Part shown: positions 32,690 to 46,527 of the stretch, piece after piece | Layout of the letters: every line of letters begins with the position of its first letter | Numbering within the stretch: the first letter of the stretch is position 1 | NCBI GenBank assembly: GCA_035610365.1 | Contig: CM069432.1 | Coordinates: 185,923,027-185,987,026 of the forward strand | Source: Aquatica leii | Lineage: Eukaryota > Arthropoda > Insecta > Coleoptera > Lampyridae | Direction: 5' to 3' | Length of the DNA stretch: 64,000 nucleotides | Program-made: the position numbers and the translations under genes | The notes under the pieces: model-generated | What the model saw: only the letters and a program-made list of their open reading frames with translations | Database searches by the model: none | What the model was told of the DNA's origin: nothing

Positions 32690-33860
32690 AAGATAAAGAT
32701 AGTAAATCAACAGATGGAAGAGACGGGAGAAAACAGCAAAAAAGAAAAACATTCTAAAAATAAAGCTAGAGCAGATTAAAAGCTACAATAAACTAAGAGA
32801 CCTAATAATAGAAAACGAAAAGTGGAAGAATGAAAATAACAACATAAAGAAAAGAAATAGCAAAATTAAATAAGTGATACAACATATAAATACAAGAGTT
32901 TCGAGGAAATACTTAATACAGAACAAATAATTACGACAAACGAAATAGAAAACAACAAGCAAAGCACTGAAAATAACGAATATCTGGAGAAAGAAGAGAT
33001 TACGTAATACGAAATAACAGAACTTATTACGAGACTAGAAAAAAGAAAAGCTGCAAGACAGGACGGAATAACAACGGAAATAATAACAAATATAGATCAA
33101 CACAAGATAGAAATTCTAGGAAAACTGTTTAACAAGATTTGTAATAAAAAACAATGTATACCGAAAGACTGGAAAGTGAAAATAATTAAACAGTGTTTAT
33201 AGATATAAGAAACATTTGATAGTATCCCAAGAAAAAAATATGGAGTAGTCTCAGAAAAAGAGGAGTAAACAAAAACCAAGAAAAGCTATAGCAAGCATAT
33301 TCCACAAAACTAAAAATTACATAAGAACAAGGAACATAAAATCAAACGAGTTTCTATTCAAAAAAGGGCTGGAAAGAATACTCAGTCCGATACTCTTTAA
33401 TATAATACTTGACGATATCGTAAAAGAAATAAAGACACAAACTCGAAATTACAAGTAGGGTATTGGAACATAGAGATGATAGACATAGCTGAAAGCGCCT
33501 TCGCTAATGATGTAATAATATAAGCAAAAATAAAAAAAAACTTACAAAACGAAAAGACGAAAGATAGACAAAAAGAATATGCCTATCAAACAAAACGAGA
33601 AAAAAACTACAAAAAACATGGTACGACGTGATAGAAGAAAATTTGACAATAAAGGGAGTAACACGAAGAGAAGCAACAAGATTGAAAAGTAGCAAAAGAG
33701 AATGGGTAAGACTAATGCACAAGAAGTGACGTACTGTAAATAATGCTTAAATCCAGACAGATTGTAGATCATGTGCATTTAATGCTAAGTCCTCCACTTT
33801 ACGGATGGATAAAGTTGTGAATTATAGGTGCATATATATAATAATAATTGACGTAACATC
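32690..33860 (+). pseudogene. LINE reverse transcriptase remnant
   Basis: Plus-strand pieces in changing frames: ITELITRLEKRKAARQDGIT near 33020-33070 (start of reverse transcriptase), IPKDWKVKIIK near 33160, VFIDIRN followed in another frame by the F-D-S-I-P segment near 33200-33230 (motif A), LFKKGLERILSPILFNIIL near 33355-33410 (motif B), and AFANDVII near 33500 where the Y-A-D-D box is degraded. Sections between motifs are deleted. The AT-rich tail ATATATAATAATAATTG near 33830-33850 may be the 3' end. Same general LINE type as 27905-29945. Confidence 0.6.
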
Positions 33861-35689
33861 TGATTTGCTTTAAAAAAAGATTACTTTAAGTTTTGAAGTG
33901 TAAGAGGACGAATGATTTAAGAAATAAAAAAACAAATCTGTTATTGAGAGCTTAGTTATCAATGTGGAAATTATTAATCAAGTATCTATAATATATTCTG
34001 TTTCAGAAACGTAGATGAGATTGGAATAAATGGAATCCATCAAAACTACTGAAAAAAAATTTTTTAATATGCCAGTATCACCATTCAAAACAATTTCGGA
34101 CAATAATACATTAAAACAAAACCGTAAGTTCAACAGTTTATATTTTTATATTTATAGTATTGCTATCCTAAAACACGTGTATGTGCAATAAGATACTTAA
34201 TTTGCACAAACTGTTCTACACAAACTTGTTGTACCACTGTTTATATTATCTTTTTGCTTGTTAGTAAGCTATAAAATTGCAGTATAAATTTATATCAAGA
34301 AATTAATAGTATATATTGATCTGTTAACAATGAAAATAATTATTTTATTTTACAGAAGTATATCGCCCTATCCTAATCAAAATACAATAATGAAAAGAAA
34401 ACGAACTTGGCAAAAATAATTTTAATCAAATTTGCTAAGATATAAACTGGTAAATTAGTAAAATAGATAATATAAATTGATCTGCAGAATAGGCTTCCAT
34501 ACAATCGTACGGAGAAAAAAGGTTAAACGGAATTATTCCAAATATTTTAAAGCTAGCTATGATCTGATTTGGTATTATTGCAAAGCTAATTCAATAAAAC
34601 CAGTAATGTCGTAAATTGTCATCGTATGAACAGGGTGATTTATTTTCCATAAACGTGAAACGTTTCCAAAATATTCGGAATCTTTGAGACGATTGCCAAA
34701 AAAGATTAAATGTTATGTATCCAGATAAAATAAAAATATAAAAAAGAAGTTGAAGTTACACTGTCAAAAATACTGGTAAATTTACTAAGAAAACTGAATA
34801 ATAAATTTACGCCATTTAACGAAGTTCTTCCAAAATATTGACGTATTTACCTAAAATTGTAAAGTTACTAATATTGTGGTAATGTTGCATAATGACTACC
34901 AATGTTTGTTTAATTTTGACATATATTTGCAATTATACTTTTGAAAATTACAATTAAACAGAAATACTTTTTTACCGATTTGTGTAAAATTACCTCATGC
35001 TAATTGCTGATCTCGGCCCTTGGTGTGACAGTATTGCAAATATATTTTGAGTCTCCTTAAATGTAAACCGTATTTTATAATTCTTTGTACATCAAATGTA
35101 ACTTGATTTTTACGCACATTGTTATATGACAGTATGGTAAAATCTTCACAGTGCGGTAAAAAAAGCACCAAAATTCCAGGCTTTAAGAAACATCTAAAAG
35201 TATATTAATTAATACTTAAATGTACAAAACACTAAAAATTTTTGAATTTATATTTTAATTTTAGAAATAACAACTTGTCAATTATGATTACAGTTCGCTA
35301 TTGACAGTTGTCAAGTCACCGACGATTTTAGATTATACATTTAATAGTGCGACATTTAAGAATTTGATTTGTTTTTAATACTTATTTTATGTAAGCAAAG
35401 TAGTTATCCAAGAAAATTGTAATACGTGAGTAGCCAGAACATAAAATTTTATATTTATCAAATTGCAGTGATTGTAATTAAGTAAGCAGACACCTATAAT
35501 GTTAACATAAAAAATACACGTAATTGTTTATAATTTTTTAAATGTTTAATAAAACCAACATAAATGTCAAGCAACACGAGCTCCAAAATCAAGTGGAAAT
35601 ATTTCTTGAACCACCGAAACTTTATATGGATGCAAGTTTAACTTCTTCTTTAATTCTTAATACAGGTAACATAAGAAAGACCTATGTGT
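33861..35689. other. AT-rich DNA, nothing firm
   Basis: A stretch at 34755-35045 has ACTGTCA-like sequence at both ends in opposite orientation but the match is too short to call a MITE. Confidence 0.4.
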
Positions 35690-36472
35690 AACAACAATAA
35701 ATATTTAAGTTTTAAGGTAACTGCTTTGCATCGTTGCTGTTTGTGATGGTAATTTTTTAATTGATTTCTTTGGAATTCGATCTATTGTGGTGTGAATATC
35801 GTCAAGCGTTTGCTTGTCTAAAATAGTTGGTCTTTCAAGAAATTTAGTTATATAAATACAAGGATTTGTATTAAACCGTTCAATAACCACATGTCGACAG
35901 TTTACAAACACATCTTAAGCTATATTTGCATCGGGAGAAGCTACATTAAACTGTTGAACGCAAGATTGTAAATTGTAAGTTCAAAGCCTATTAAGGTTTT
36001 TTGAACCAGTACGAAAATGAGCCATCAAGATAAATGCATCTGGATCTCATGGCCGCCGAGAGAGGGAGCAACTGGGAGAAAGTGTCTCTGAATCCCATAT
36101 TTAAAGGGCCCACCAAACAACACAAAAAAAATGTTTTTTACTATAATTTTTCTATTATAACGCCGGATGGTCATGTAAACTCTGCGCTAGATCTACTAAC
36201 TGAGATTTCTATAAGAGTTTGCAAAATGTTCTGCCACAGGTAGGCATGTGTTTGAGAGTGTTAGCAGTTCTTCCAGTTTCAGTAGCTTCTGGTGAACGGG
36301 CATTCAGCAAATTGGTTATTATTAAAAATGGACTAAGATCAACAATGAACCTGGATCGGCTAAACCACCTCCTCATATTAAGTATTGATCATGAGTTGGT
36401 GGGTGCCATTAAATTTGATTATGTAATAGACGATTTTGCCAAAGTGAAAGCGCGAAAAATTGCTGTTGTGTA
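35690..36472 (+). pseudogene. hAT-type transposase C-terminus, tandem copy A
   Basis: First copy of a 798-bp unit. Coding frames 36034-36243 and 36219-36473 overlap because one nucleotide is missing near 36206 compared with copy B. The end encodes LPVSVASGERAFSKLVIIKN and LRSTMNLDRLNHLLILSIDHE, the dimerisation region of hAT-superfamily transposases. Sequence before 36034 is mostly non-coding on this strand; the catalytic DDE part is absent. Confidence 0.7.
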
Positions 36473-37270
36473 ACAACAATAAATATTTAATTTATTAAAT
36501 ATTTAAATTTTAAGGTAACTGCTTTGCATCGTTGCTGTTTGTGATGGTAATTTTTTAATTGATTTCTTTAGAATTCGATCTATTCTGGTGTGAATATCGT
36601 CAAGCGTTTGCTCGTCTAAAATAGTTGGTCTTTCAAGAAGTTTAGTTTTACAAATACAAGGATTTGTATTAAACCGTTCAATAATAACATGTCGACAGTT
36701 TACAAACACATCTTAAGGCATATTTGCATCGGGAGAAGCTACATTAAACTGTCGAACGCAAGATTGTAAATTGTAAGTTCAAAGCCTATTAGGGTTTTTT
36801 GAACCAGTACAAAAATGAGCCATCAAGATAAATGCATCTTCATCTCATGGCCGCCGAGAGAGGGAGCAACTGGGAGAAAGTGTCTCTGAATCCCGTATTT
36901 AAAGGGCCCACCAAACAACACAAAAAAAATGTTTTTTACTATAATTTTTCTATTATAACGCCGGATGGTCATGTAAACTCTGCGCTAGATCTTCTAACTG
37001 AGATTTCTAGTAAGGGTTTGCAAAATGTTTTGCCACAGGTAGGCATGTGTTTGAGAGTGTTAGCAGTTCTTCCAGTTTCAGTAGCTTCTGGTGAACGGGC
37101 ATTCAGCAAATTGGTTATTATTAAAAATGGACTAAGATCAACAATGAACCTGGATCGGCTAAACTACCTCCTCATATTAAGTATTGATCATGAGTTGGTG
37201 GGTGCCATTAAATTTGATTATGTAATAGACGATTTTGCCAAAGTGAAAGCGAGAAAAATTGCTCTCTAAA
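36473..37270 (+). pseudogene. hAT-type transposase C-terminus, tandem copy B
   Basis: Second copy, offset by exactly 798 bp from copy A and nearly identical. The frame 36832-37269 is continuous for 145 residues through VLPVSVASGERAFSKL and TMNLDRLNYLLILSID and ends at a stop just after KARKI. Only the dimerisation tail and about 70 preceding residues are coded, so it cannot move DNA; it could at most act as a domesticated or interfering fragment. Confidence 0.7.
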
Positions 37271-39528
37271 GTTATTGGAAATTTTATTACATAAAAATTA
37301 ATATATTGTTCGAAATACTAATATGTGTTGTTTCAATTTAATTACAATATAAATAATCTATTAAATCATTATTATTAATGTGCCATTTATAAAGCGTCCC
37401 AAAAAATGATTTTCCGGTTTAACGTTTGTAACCTAGGAATTTAATATATGTTAAATTGCGGTAATTAATTATCATGAACTTAACTATGCTAGATATTTAT
37501 AACTGTAAATTTAATTCTAAAAAGAATTTTTCATAAAATTATAGCAAATAAAATGAAAAATACGAATAAAAGAATCAATAACAAACACTGCGAACGCCGC
37601 TGACAACTAGTAAGTACAATTTTAAATTGAGTTATTTCGATGTTATGAAATCTTAAAAATAAAAGTTCTTAAACAAATAAAAGTTACTGGTCACATGACA
37701 TTTAGTATTAAAAATTCGCATGGTAATTATTAACGTACGGTTTACTGCTAATAGTTCTAGTTGTGTTTTATTTTTATTTTTTATTCTTTTATTTGTTTAC
37801 AGCGTATGTTTATTTAAGTAATAATAACTATAACCGTGATGTTCGAAATATTAAGTTTCATAAACGCACTAAATTTATATTCGTAACATACAAATATTAT
37901 AAATCAATAATTACTTTTAAAATTAGTACAATAGTTTTTCCAAGGATCATCCACGCTTCGATAACTGAAGTTTGTTACTGCAGAGCCAAGAAAATAAAAC
38001 AATAGTAATTCTGTTCCTTCAGGTAATAAAATAAAGCTATCGATAAATGAGATTTCTGATTTTCGAACAGTGACATTATATACATGTTGAATGATAAATC
38101 AGGAGGAATTTGTATCGCCTTGACTTCACATAGAACCTACAAAATGGTTACGATGGTACGATCTTAAGACTTTATTTATTACTGAGATCTCGAAATAAGT
38201 TAGTGTTTCCATGGTTTTCATATCTATACTACACTCCGATTTTTCAACTGTAGTTATTCTTGTTTTATCTACGTTATAAATGTGGCTGCAGTTAATTAGA
38301 ATTATCCAATACTATTTTAAATTTTTTAACAAATCGTTGTTCATTGTTTTAATGAAATTTAAAGTTCTACTTTTGGCTAATAGGTTCTAGATTGTTGGTT
38401 CAAAAACGACTGTTCCTAAGTGAAATAAGAAGTTGAAGTTCTTATTTTAAGAACAGTAGCTTACGAAAATGCAAGTTTTCAAAGTAGCTTTAATAGATAG
38501 AAAGGATAAGAAACCGTGCAAATTCCATATCAGACTCACTTGTTAAATAATTGCACAAATGACTTTGTTGTTGCACGTTGAACCTCAAATCGTAGAACGA
38601 TCTTTTTTCCGGTAATGTTAGAATATCATCTAACGTTATGTACGCCCAACGAGGTTTTCTTTCTTAATGATTCATACGCATTCATGCCAGTATTAGAGAA
38701 AATATTGTTACGAATTGAGTGAAAGTCTTTATAGGAGTAAGCATTTGTTCTCTATTTTTGTGGTTTAATTTAATTCTAATTAATTTAAGCTGATACTCTA
38801 ATTGAGAAAATTTTCACGATGACGTCACGTCACCGAAGTTAACGCTACCTACACTTTTGAGTGTTTGGATGTAATTGTGACCGTATTGGAGGGTCACTTA
38901 CCAAAATACTATACTTAATTTAGGGGAAAGTCGGCACATTTGATTGTTTTTCAGTAATCGTATGATGTCCTATGAGATTTATTTGTGATAACACCATATG
39001 TACGCTTAGTTATATTTTTGCAAATTTTAGGAAATACTGAGCATATACTTCTAGCTAGCCACAGGCTTCAAAGGAAAACAAAACTGTGAGTATTTTATTT
39101 CTTCCTTTAATTCTTTTTACGTTATCAGTCGGTTGTTGTCACAATTAACAATAAAATTTTGTTTTGTGTGTAATATAAGATTAGACGCGTCCGCTCTGGT
39201 ACTCTGCATTATTGAGAAATGTACTTTGGGATTATAATTTATAACTATAAATTTATTTGCTGTCGGAATGTAAAAGTTAGGCCGACAAGTTCACTTTGTT
39301 ATACGACGTGTTGCCCAACCGAAGAGGGCTTGTTTCTTATTTTACCTGCGATATCGACCTACGCGTTTATGTAGAGTACTTCGTTCCTTCTATTTACTAT
39401 GGTAAAACAGATATACTCTTCTTTAACAGCTGTGTTTTCTCATTTGTTCTATTTTAGCTTAAATTTATTTAAACGGTATCTATCAACATAATGTCTCACT
39501 GTTTTGGATTTTTGTTGAATAGCCAAAA
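37271..39528. other. non-coding DNA, possibly including the 5' UTR of the next LINE
   Basis: No domain seen. The last few hundred bases before 39529 are less AT-rich and may be LINE 5' UTR; no boundary visible. Confidence 0.4.
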
Positions 39529-40590
39529 ATGGCGGACGATGAAACCGCGTCCTCGGCGTTAACCGTAATTTCAGAAGTAAAAGAAAGTGATAAATGTTCC
39601 GGATGTGCTGTGACAGTGGCTAATCCCAGTGTGTGTCGCCAGTGCAACGGAAAATATCATAAAAGTTGTATGGAAAATAAACGAAGGCATAAGTGTCAAT
39701 CGTTACCTGCATCTACTAAACAACCACAACCACAACGTGAGTTACATTCACCAATTCCTACATTTAACACAAATCTGGTATGTGAATATATTAATTATGA
39801 ACAAGAAAATAAATCCTTACGGGAAGCTAACAATCTTCTAAAAAAGTTAGTACAAACTTTAGAAGATAAAAATGAATTACTTCATGATAAAATTCTTTAC
39901 TTAGAAGGTCTTGTTAATAAAAACTCTATCCAATATGTAAACGATACAATAAAATCAAACGTATTAAATACTATAAAAGTGCCCTCTACTTCTAAACAAG
40001 CAGAACGTAATAGCTACAGTGAAGTTGTTGCTAATGCTAAACAAGATAAAGAAAAAGTTACAATAAACACTCAAAAGGTGGGCTCCAAAACCACTTCAAA
40101 AAATTTAAATTTAAATGGAAATAATGCTAATGCTTCTAAGACATATATAAGTGCAGATGTGGATTTAACTAATACCATACCGATAAATAATTCCCAACGG
40201 GAAACAGAAATTGTAAAGGATGATTTGTGGCAACTTCAAAACAAGTACACACGCAAACAGCGTCACAATCGAAATCGCAGCATTTACGGCAGTTCAACTG
40301 ACACAGAAATAAGTGCCGCCGTAAAGTATGCAGATGTTTGTGTCAACAAATTAAGTCCGTCAACTTCAGCTGAAAATTTAAGAAGTTATCTTGTTAAGAA
40401 AGGGTTTCTTGAGGTTAAATGCCACCAACTTCAATCTAAACGACCGGAAGAATATTCTTCCTTTAAAGTATCAGTACCTATTGATCAAATTCAAGAGTTA
40501 AAAAATCCAGAAGTATGGCCTAAATACGCGTGTATCAATAATTTTTTACACTTTCTACATTTGAAAAACACAAAAAAGAAATCAACATAA
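39529..40590 (+). CDS. LINE ORF1 with PHD-like zinc finger and coiled coil
   Basis: 353 residues, intact, from an ATG in good context (AAAATGG). Residues about 24-55 form a Cys/His finger: CSGC, VCRQC, KYHKSC and HKC, the C4-H-C3 spacing of PHD-type fingers. A leucine/glutamate-rich coiled coil follows (about 85-130), then a Ser/Thr/Asn-rich middle, then a C-terminal region (about 265-345, VCVNKLSPSTSAENLRSYL, YSSFKVSVPIDQI) that resembles an RNA-recognition fold. PHD fingers in ORF1 are known in CR1-group LINEs. ORF2 begins 15 bp after the stop in another frame, implying reinitiation. Confidence 0.8.
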   Translation: MADDETASSALTVISEVKESDKCSGCAVTVANPSVCRQCNGKYHKSCMENKRRHKCQSLPASTKQPQPQRELHSPIPTFNTNLVCEYINYEQENKSLREANNLLKKLVQTLEDKNELLHDKILYLEGLVNKNSIQYVNDTIKSNVLNTIKVPSTSKQAERNSYSEVVANAKQDKEKVTINTQKVGSKTTSKNLNLNGNNANASKTYISADVDLTNTIPINNSQRETEIVKDDLWQLQNKYTRKQRHNRNRSIYGSSTDTEISAAVKYADVCVNKLSPSTSAENLRSYLVKKGFLEVKCHQLQSKRPEEYSSFKVSVPIDQIQELKNPEVWPKYACINNFLHFLHLKNTKKKST

Positions 40591-40604
40591 ATGAAACTCT
40601 AAGT

Positions 40605-43431
40605 ATGTACGTTAATATATATTTACATAATGTGCGCAGTATTAAAAACAAAATTGACTGTTTGAACGTATTCTTACATTCTAATGAATATTATCCCGAC
40701 ATCTTACTACTAACTGAACATTGGCTGCTGGATGATGAGATAAGCTATTACACACCAGATAATTATAATTTAGTGTCGTCGTATTCAAGAAAAAATAAGC
40801 GTGGCGGAGGAGTAGCTATTTATTTATTAAATTCATCAACTAATTATGCATTACCTGTGTGTTATAATTTCATGTTAAGCACTAAAACCTATGAATACTG
40901 TTATAGATCTATATCTTTAAAAACTGTTGTGTTTTTAATCATTTTAGTTTATAGACCTCCCAGTGCAGACTTTAACTTATTTTTAAGTGAATTTGAATCT
41001 CTTTTAACAATTATAGTAAACCAATCTAATATTGTTATTGGTGGTGACTTTAATATTAATTGTTCATCAGAAACTGTTTATTCAAAAAATTTTTTAAATA
41101 TGATGGCATCGTATGGATTTTCTTTACCTTTAAACAAAAATACTCGTTGCACATACAGGTCATCGTCACAGATTGACTTGATATTTACTAACGTAAATAA
41201 AAGTTTCTTTAACATAAATACCGTCGAACCAGGTCTTAGTGATCATGCAGCTGTCATAATTGATATAAACTTAATCGCATTAACTACAAAAAGAAATTTC
41301 TATGAAACAAAATATAAACGTAATTATCAATTGGCAAACAAAGTTAATTTTCAAAATTCTTTATCTCATGAAACATGGAACAATATTTTAACCAGTGGCG
41401 GCGATGTTAATGTAATGTTTGATAACTTTTTTGATAGATTCATGTTTCATTTTAACCAGTCTTTTCCAATAATTAAAATTCGGTCAACTAGTAATAAAAA
41501 CAAAACTTGGATAACGCCTTATTTAATTCAGGAAGGAGTACATTTAAAGTATTTATACAACCATCTAAAACACGATGCTAACTTAAATCTTAAACATGAA
41601 TACAATGTATCAAAAAAACATCATAGTCGTAATATTAGAAACGCCAAATTATCGTTCAATAACAATATTATTTTCATATCAGAAAACAAAATTAAAACTG
41701 CTTGGAATATAATAAAAAATACTAAAAATATACAAAATTGCTATCCCGCAAATATAATTGACTCTGATAATAATGAGTACACTGACAAAAATGCTATACC
41801 CAATGTGTTTAATGATTACTTTATTAACGAAATAGAAAAGCTTAACTTAGATCAAAACTTTAACATTTCGAACACCTTTTTAAACTCAATAACAATGTTT
41901 CTAGGTCCTTTGACATTGTTTGAAGTGACCGAAATAATAAAAACGGTTAGTACTAAAAGTTCTTCTGGTATAGATGGCATACCATGCAATATATTAAAAG
42001 ATGTTGTTGAGGTAATTGCTATACCAATGTGTGAAATTATAAATGCTTCATTTGTAGAAGGCAAATTTCCTGCTATTTTAAAAGTAGCAAAAGTTATTCC
42101 AATACATAAAAAGAACAACACTACACTTATATCAAACTACCGTCCTATTTCTGTGTTGTCTGTGTTTTCAAAAGTTTTTGAAAAATCTTTTTTACACCAA
42201 CTAAACAATTTTTTAAATAAATTTAATATTATTGAAAAATCTCAATTTGGATTTCGTAAAGGATTGTCTACTACAAATGCTTTAACAAAGCATTTGAAGT
42301 TATAACTGAAGCTTTAAAAAGAAAAAAAAGGTAGCCAGCGTTAACTTTGACTTTTCAAAAGCATTTGACACAGTACACCATGATGTACTTTTTAACAAGT
42401 TGTTCATGTATGGGATACGTGGTAAACCACTTGATTGGATTAAAAGTTATGTAAAAGGCAGATCTCAATGTGTTTGCTGGAATGGTATAATATCAGAAAA
42501 TAAATGGCTTAAAAGGGGTGTACCTCAAGGAAGCATTTTGGGTCCTGTCCTTTTTATTATATACAGTAACGATTTGTGCAAAACATTAAAGGAAGTTGAA
42601 ATCGTACAATATGCAGACGATTTATCTTGCATAATATCAGACACCGATGTTAAAAATGTGTTAAATAGAATTGCTAATTGTAAACAATCTGTCAAAGTAT
42701 GGGCACGAAATAATGCGTTGGCACTTAATTCGGATAAAACTAGCATCATACACCATACATTATTAAATCATCCTTACAATTAAATAGATGTAACAAGTAC
42801 CAATAGCGTCAAATTTTTGGGTACATACTTTGATCAAAAATTAACATTTGCACAGCATTGTGATTATGTAATCAAGAGCATTAATCAAACATGTTACCTG
42901 ATAATTAGATTAAGAAATTTTGTAACTGTGGATGTTTTAAAGCTGCTTTATTTTGGCTATGTACAGTCACGTCTGCAATACGGTATTATATGTTGGGGAA
43001 ATTCGAGTAACGCGAAAAGAGTCTTTACGTTACAAAAAAGAATAATAAGAGCTATCTTGAAAAAACCTCGTAGTACTTCATGGCGACCACTTTTTAAAAA
43101 ACTTGGCATATTACCCTTGCCATCGCTTTATATTGTTCAATGTTTATTATATGCTAAACAAAATTATAACAATCTATTAAAAGTTACGGATGTTAACAAG
43201 AGATACGATACTCGATTTAAAGAAATGAATTCACCTGCATTACCTCAACATAGAACTGAATTGTATCACAATAATTTTGTGTACTTATCAATTACATTGT
43301 ACAATAACTTGCCACTTAACATTAAGACATATAATATTAAAAAATTTAAAAATGAAATTATTAAAATGTTATTGTATAACTGCTGTTATTCAATAACTGA
43401 ATTTGAGAAATTATGTAATAACCAAGGTTAA
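40605..43431 (+). pseudogene. LINE ORF2: endonuclease and reverse transcriptase (CR1/jockey type)
   Basis: 40605-42305 has the endonuclease (HNVRSIKNK, LLLTEHWL, VYRPPSAD, VIGGDFNIN, GLSDHAAV) and the first part of reverse transcriptase (SSSGIDGIP, NYRPISVLSVFSKVFEK, SQFGFRKGLST). Frameshifts near 42280 and at the A-run near 42325 shift to 42340-42783 with NFDFSKAFDTVHHDVL, RGVPQGSILGPVLFIIY and the active-site VQYADDLS. An in-frame TAA at 42781-42783 is followed in the same frame by 42817-43431, the thumb and C-terminal region (LGTYFDQKLTF, RLQYGIICWG). No RNase H. Only three lesions in 2.8 kb, so a fairly recent copy. Confidence 0.85.
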
Positions 43432-46400
43432 ATTGCTACAATACTTATGACTAGTCCTCATATCATAGCTGTATGATCTAAAGGCAATACATGATTATTA
43501 TTTGGCGCCTTTTTAAACTTACTTTATAATTATTTAGCACATCAAAACTCACGATTCAATCACCGAATCAACAGAGTTAGTCGTCGCTATTAAAGTTACG
43601 AGAAAATTAACGTAACAGTTTTTTGTGTATTTTCACATTCTGTTTCAATTATTTTGGTTTTTATCTTGTAATGCTATGCTAGGGCTAAGGCGTAAGGCAA
43701 ATATTGTTATCTCCTTCACGATTTATCTATAATGTAAGCACATCTTCATGTATCTTTCCTCTATCGGTCTTTTTCTTATAATTTTGCATAGTTGCTTTAA
43801 AAGTTTCTGTTAAAACATTATAAATTACTCATATATTAACTTCTTTCAGTGTAATTTGTATAATACCAACTAACCCCAACGACCGTTTGTTGTGCTGAAT
43901 GGTGTCGTATATTCACGTGCTAATAAATGTTTCGTTTATTAAATATAGCAATGTGTACACTTTCAGAAAAAAACTACACAAAGAATGCAATAAACATTTT
44001 AAATGTAGTTTGAAATTTGTGGTTTACCTTTAACTACGAAAATCCATCTACCCTGTTTTGTTTTTGTTTTTAATTCAAATTTCAATTAGATATATTAAAG
44101 TAGCTTATTAAAGTTTTAAATAAAATTAATTACAAAAATTCTAAGATATGCAGGTTGTCTAAAAATATTTGAAGAATATAATATCAAACTATAGTGTTTT
44201 TGTGTGGATTTTGTGATAAATAGAATAAATTATTCCAAAACAAATTTAATTAAATATTACTTATAACAAAAAATAGCCAAAATAAAAAATCTCTTAAAAT
44301 TCACATTTGTTCGCAGCTTATCAATTTGCATTTTAGCGCACGAGTCCTTAATAAATTACTTTGCTAAGTTATGCAGCTTGCTTTTACGTTTTTTCAGTTA
44401 GAGGACAGATGTGACCCGTATTAACATTAAGAGTTATAAACAGAAAAGTAACTTCAAAGTTCGACGAAACACTTTAATCAGTTTCAGTTTCCTTTGTAGA
44501 TTCCATGTCCTACTATTAATCCCAAATGCTTATTTCAAACTTAATGGTTAAAAGCACTTCTACTTTATTTTGAAATAAGTTTAATTTTTTTGCATAGAAT
44601 TAAGTAAAATTACTTCCACCAAATTTGAAATTCCACAAAATTTAAATTATAGCTTTTGCTTTTTATTTCAGCTATTTAAATTGAACCTTATTCTGGTTAT
44701 AACTGCTACTCGCTGTATCTAAAATTTCAATTTAAAGTAGTACAATTCTTTATCAATTTGTAACATTTAAAATTGTGTTAAATATTGTAATGTGTAAAAC
44801 AAACTGTACTGGAAGAATTATTATTAAAACATCCAATTCGTCAAATCTTATAAAGACGCAAACTCATTAGTTAAAACTTTGTGTTACAAGTCAAGCTAAC
44901 GATGCTCATAAAAAAGTTTTATCAAAGCTTTCAGAATTGATTTACCTGCCAACATCTGCTTTTAAGCGCAATTGCAAAATTATCTTTGTCAAAATGCATA
45001 CCCTCATACTTGCGTATTATATTCAGAACAATCAAGCGTACTCTTTACAGAGATATTTAACGTCGGTGTTACACGCTTTAATACATCACACGGTTCAGCT
45101 GTTACCTCTTACAAATTGATTTTACTATATTGAAACCAACCACCATTAATTGTCAGATCCTTGATTGCTTGTTTTAAATTTTTGAGTATAGTAGAATTAT
45201 TAGGGCGTAAACCAAAAATGAAATACCTAAGATATCAAGAGATTTTTGCTTGTTACGCTGACGAAAGACCTAAAACTTAAGAATTCAGGAAGGTGCAAAA
45301 AGTGTCGCTTGTATAATTTATTGGCAGGCTATCAAGTTGGCGGGCAAATGATAAAGAAGTGGGTGAGGGTAGTCCGTGTGGTTTGGCATGCCAGACACGA
45401 GCCTCGAGTGAGATTTATGTGGCCGTTGGTTACTGCTTCTGTCGCTGGAGGTGGTGTATTTTATCGCCTTTAGTATTAAACAGGCAATACAATCTCTCGC
45501 CGCCTCAGTTTAAACGAGAAAGGTTACTGTAAATAAACCTAGCAAGACTGATTGCTTCAATTTAACATTAACAATGCTATTGTACTTTACTAACTCAAAA
45601 TCGTTACATAAACAACTAAGGGCTCATCTGATGCAAATGCTTACAATTCCTAATTAACAGATAAAATAACAGTGTAAAAAAGTAATTTATAACTTGGCTT
45701 AATGCGTTATTGACTGCCAAATGAAATAAGCATTAATCGTTAATTTATTCAACAAATCAATCACGTTCATTTACGGTGTAGCTATAAAATAAATTACTTT
45801 TCGTAAAATTACAAATTTCAGCAATAAGGATATAAATTTGAGCTGTAAAACGTTTTTATTGATAAGTTAAAAAATATACTTAAAATAAATATTAAAGCAG
45901 TCAATGAAATTTACACATGTCGTTAAATCTAAAATATTAAAGAAATCTGAAATGCACCTTATTTAACACAAGTCGTCGATTTTTTCAACGGTTAAAAAAT
46001 AACGTAAGAAAAAGGTATAAAACTTTTATTTATATAGTAAAAACATAAAAATGCAATTTTAACATTTAATTTAAAATATTAAAATTTCCATAAATCTGTT
46101 ACCAAATCGCTACATTTTACTGTCTGTTATTTTCCGTCCTGTACTTACAAAAACTACCATGTCCGGTTTACCACTACAGGTTGCGTTCATCTATAATCCT
46201 TATACTACGCTATCTAACGACCAAACATCAAACTTTTAGTTGATTTCTCAAGTACTCAAATGTACTACAAAAACAAATAAAACACTCAACAAACCACTTG
46301 AAAATGTTCATCAGGTAATAGTAAAACAATATGATTGTAAAAAAATTATTTCTGTTTAAGAAATAAGCATAACAGAATCTAATACTACTTTAAACTCCAT

Positions 46401-46527
46401 ATTTTTTATTATTTATCAACAGCTAAAAACTTGTGCAAATAGCGTTTCAGTATATATATTTTCGTTGTATAAAGAGATTTTTATTTATGAACGTATCTGA
46501 ATAGTAGACGATTTGGGCATTTCTTAC
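43432..46527. other. AT-rich DNA, nothing firm
   Basis: The first few hundred bases are probably LINE 3' UTR. A short GC-richer patch at 45290-45475 lies in an open frame but shows no domain and no splice context I trust. Confidence 0.45.

Noticed and set aside
34755..35045. MITE with ACTGTCA ends
   Set aside because: The inverted match is about 7 bp and not extended.
35705..35911. Minus-strand 68-residue frame repeated at 36503-36709
   Set aside because: Both copies exist only because of the tandem duplication; no domain recognised and the real coding signal is on the plus strand.
45246..45473. 75-residue frame with a GC-richer end
   Set aside because: No domain or splice context; not supported as a host exon.
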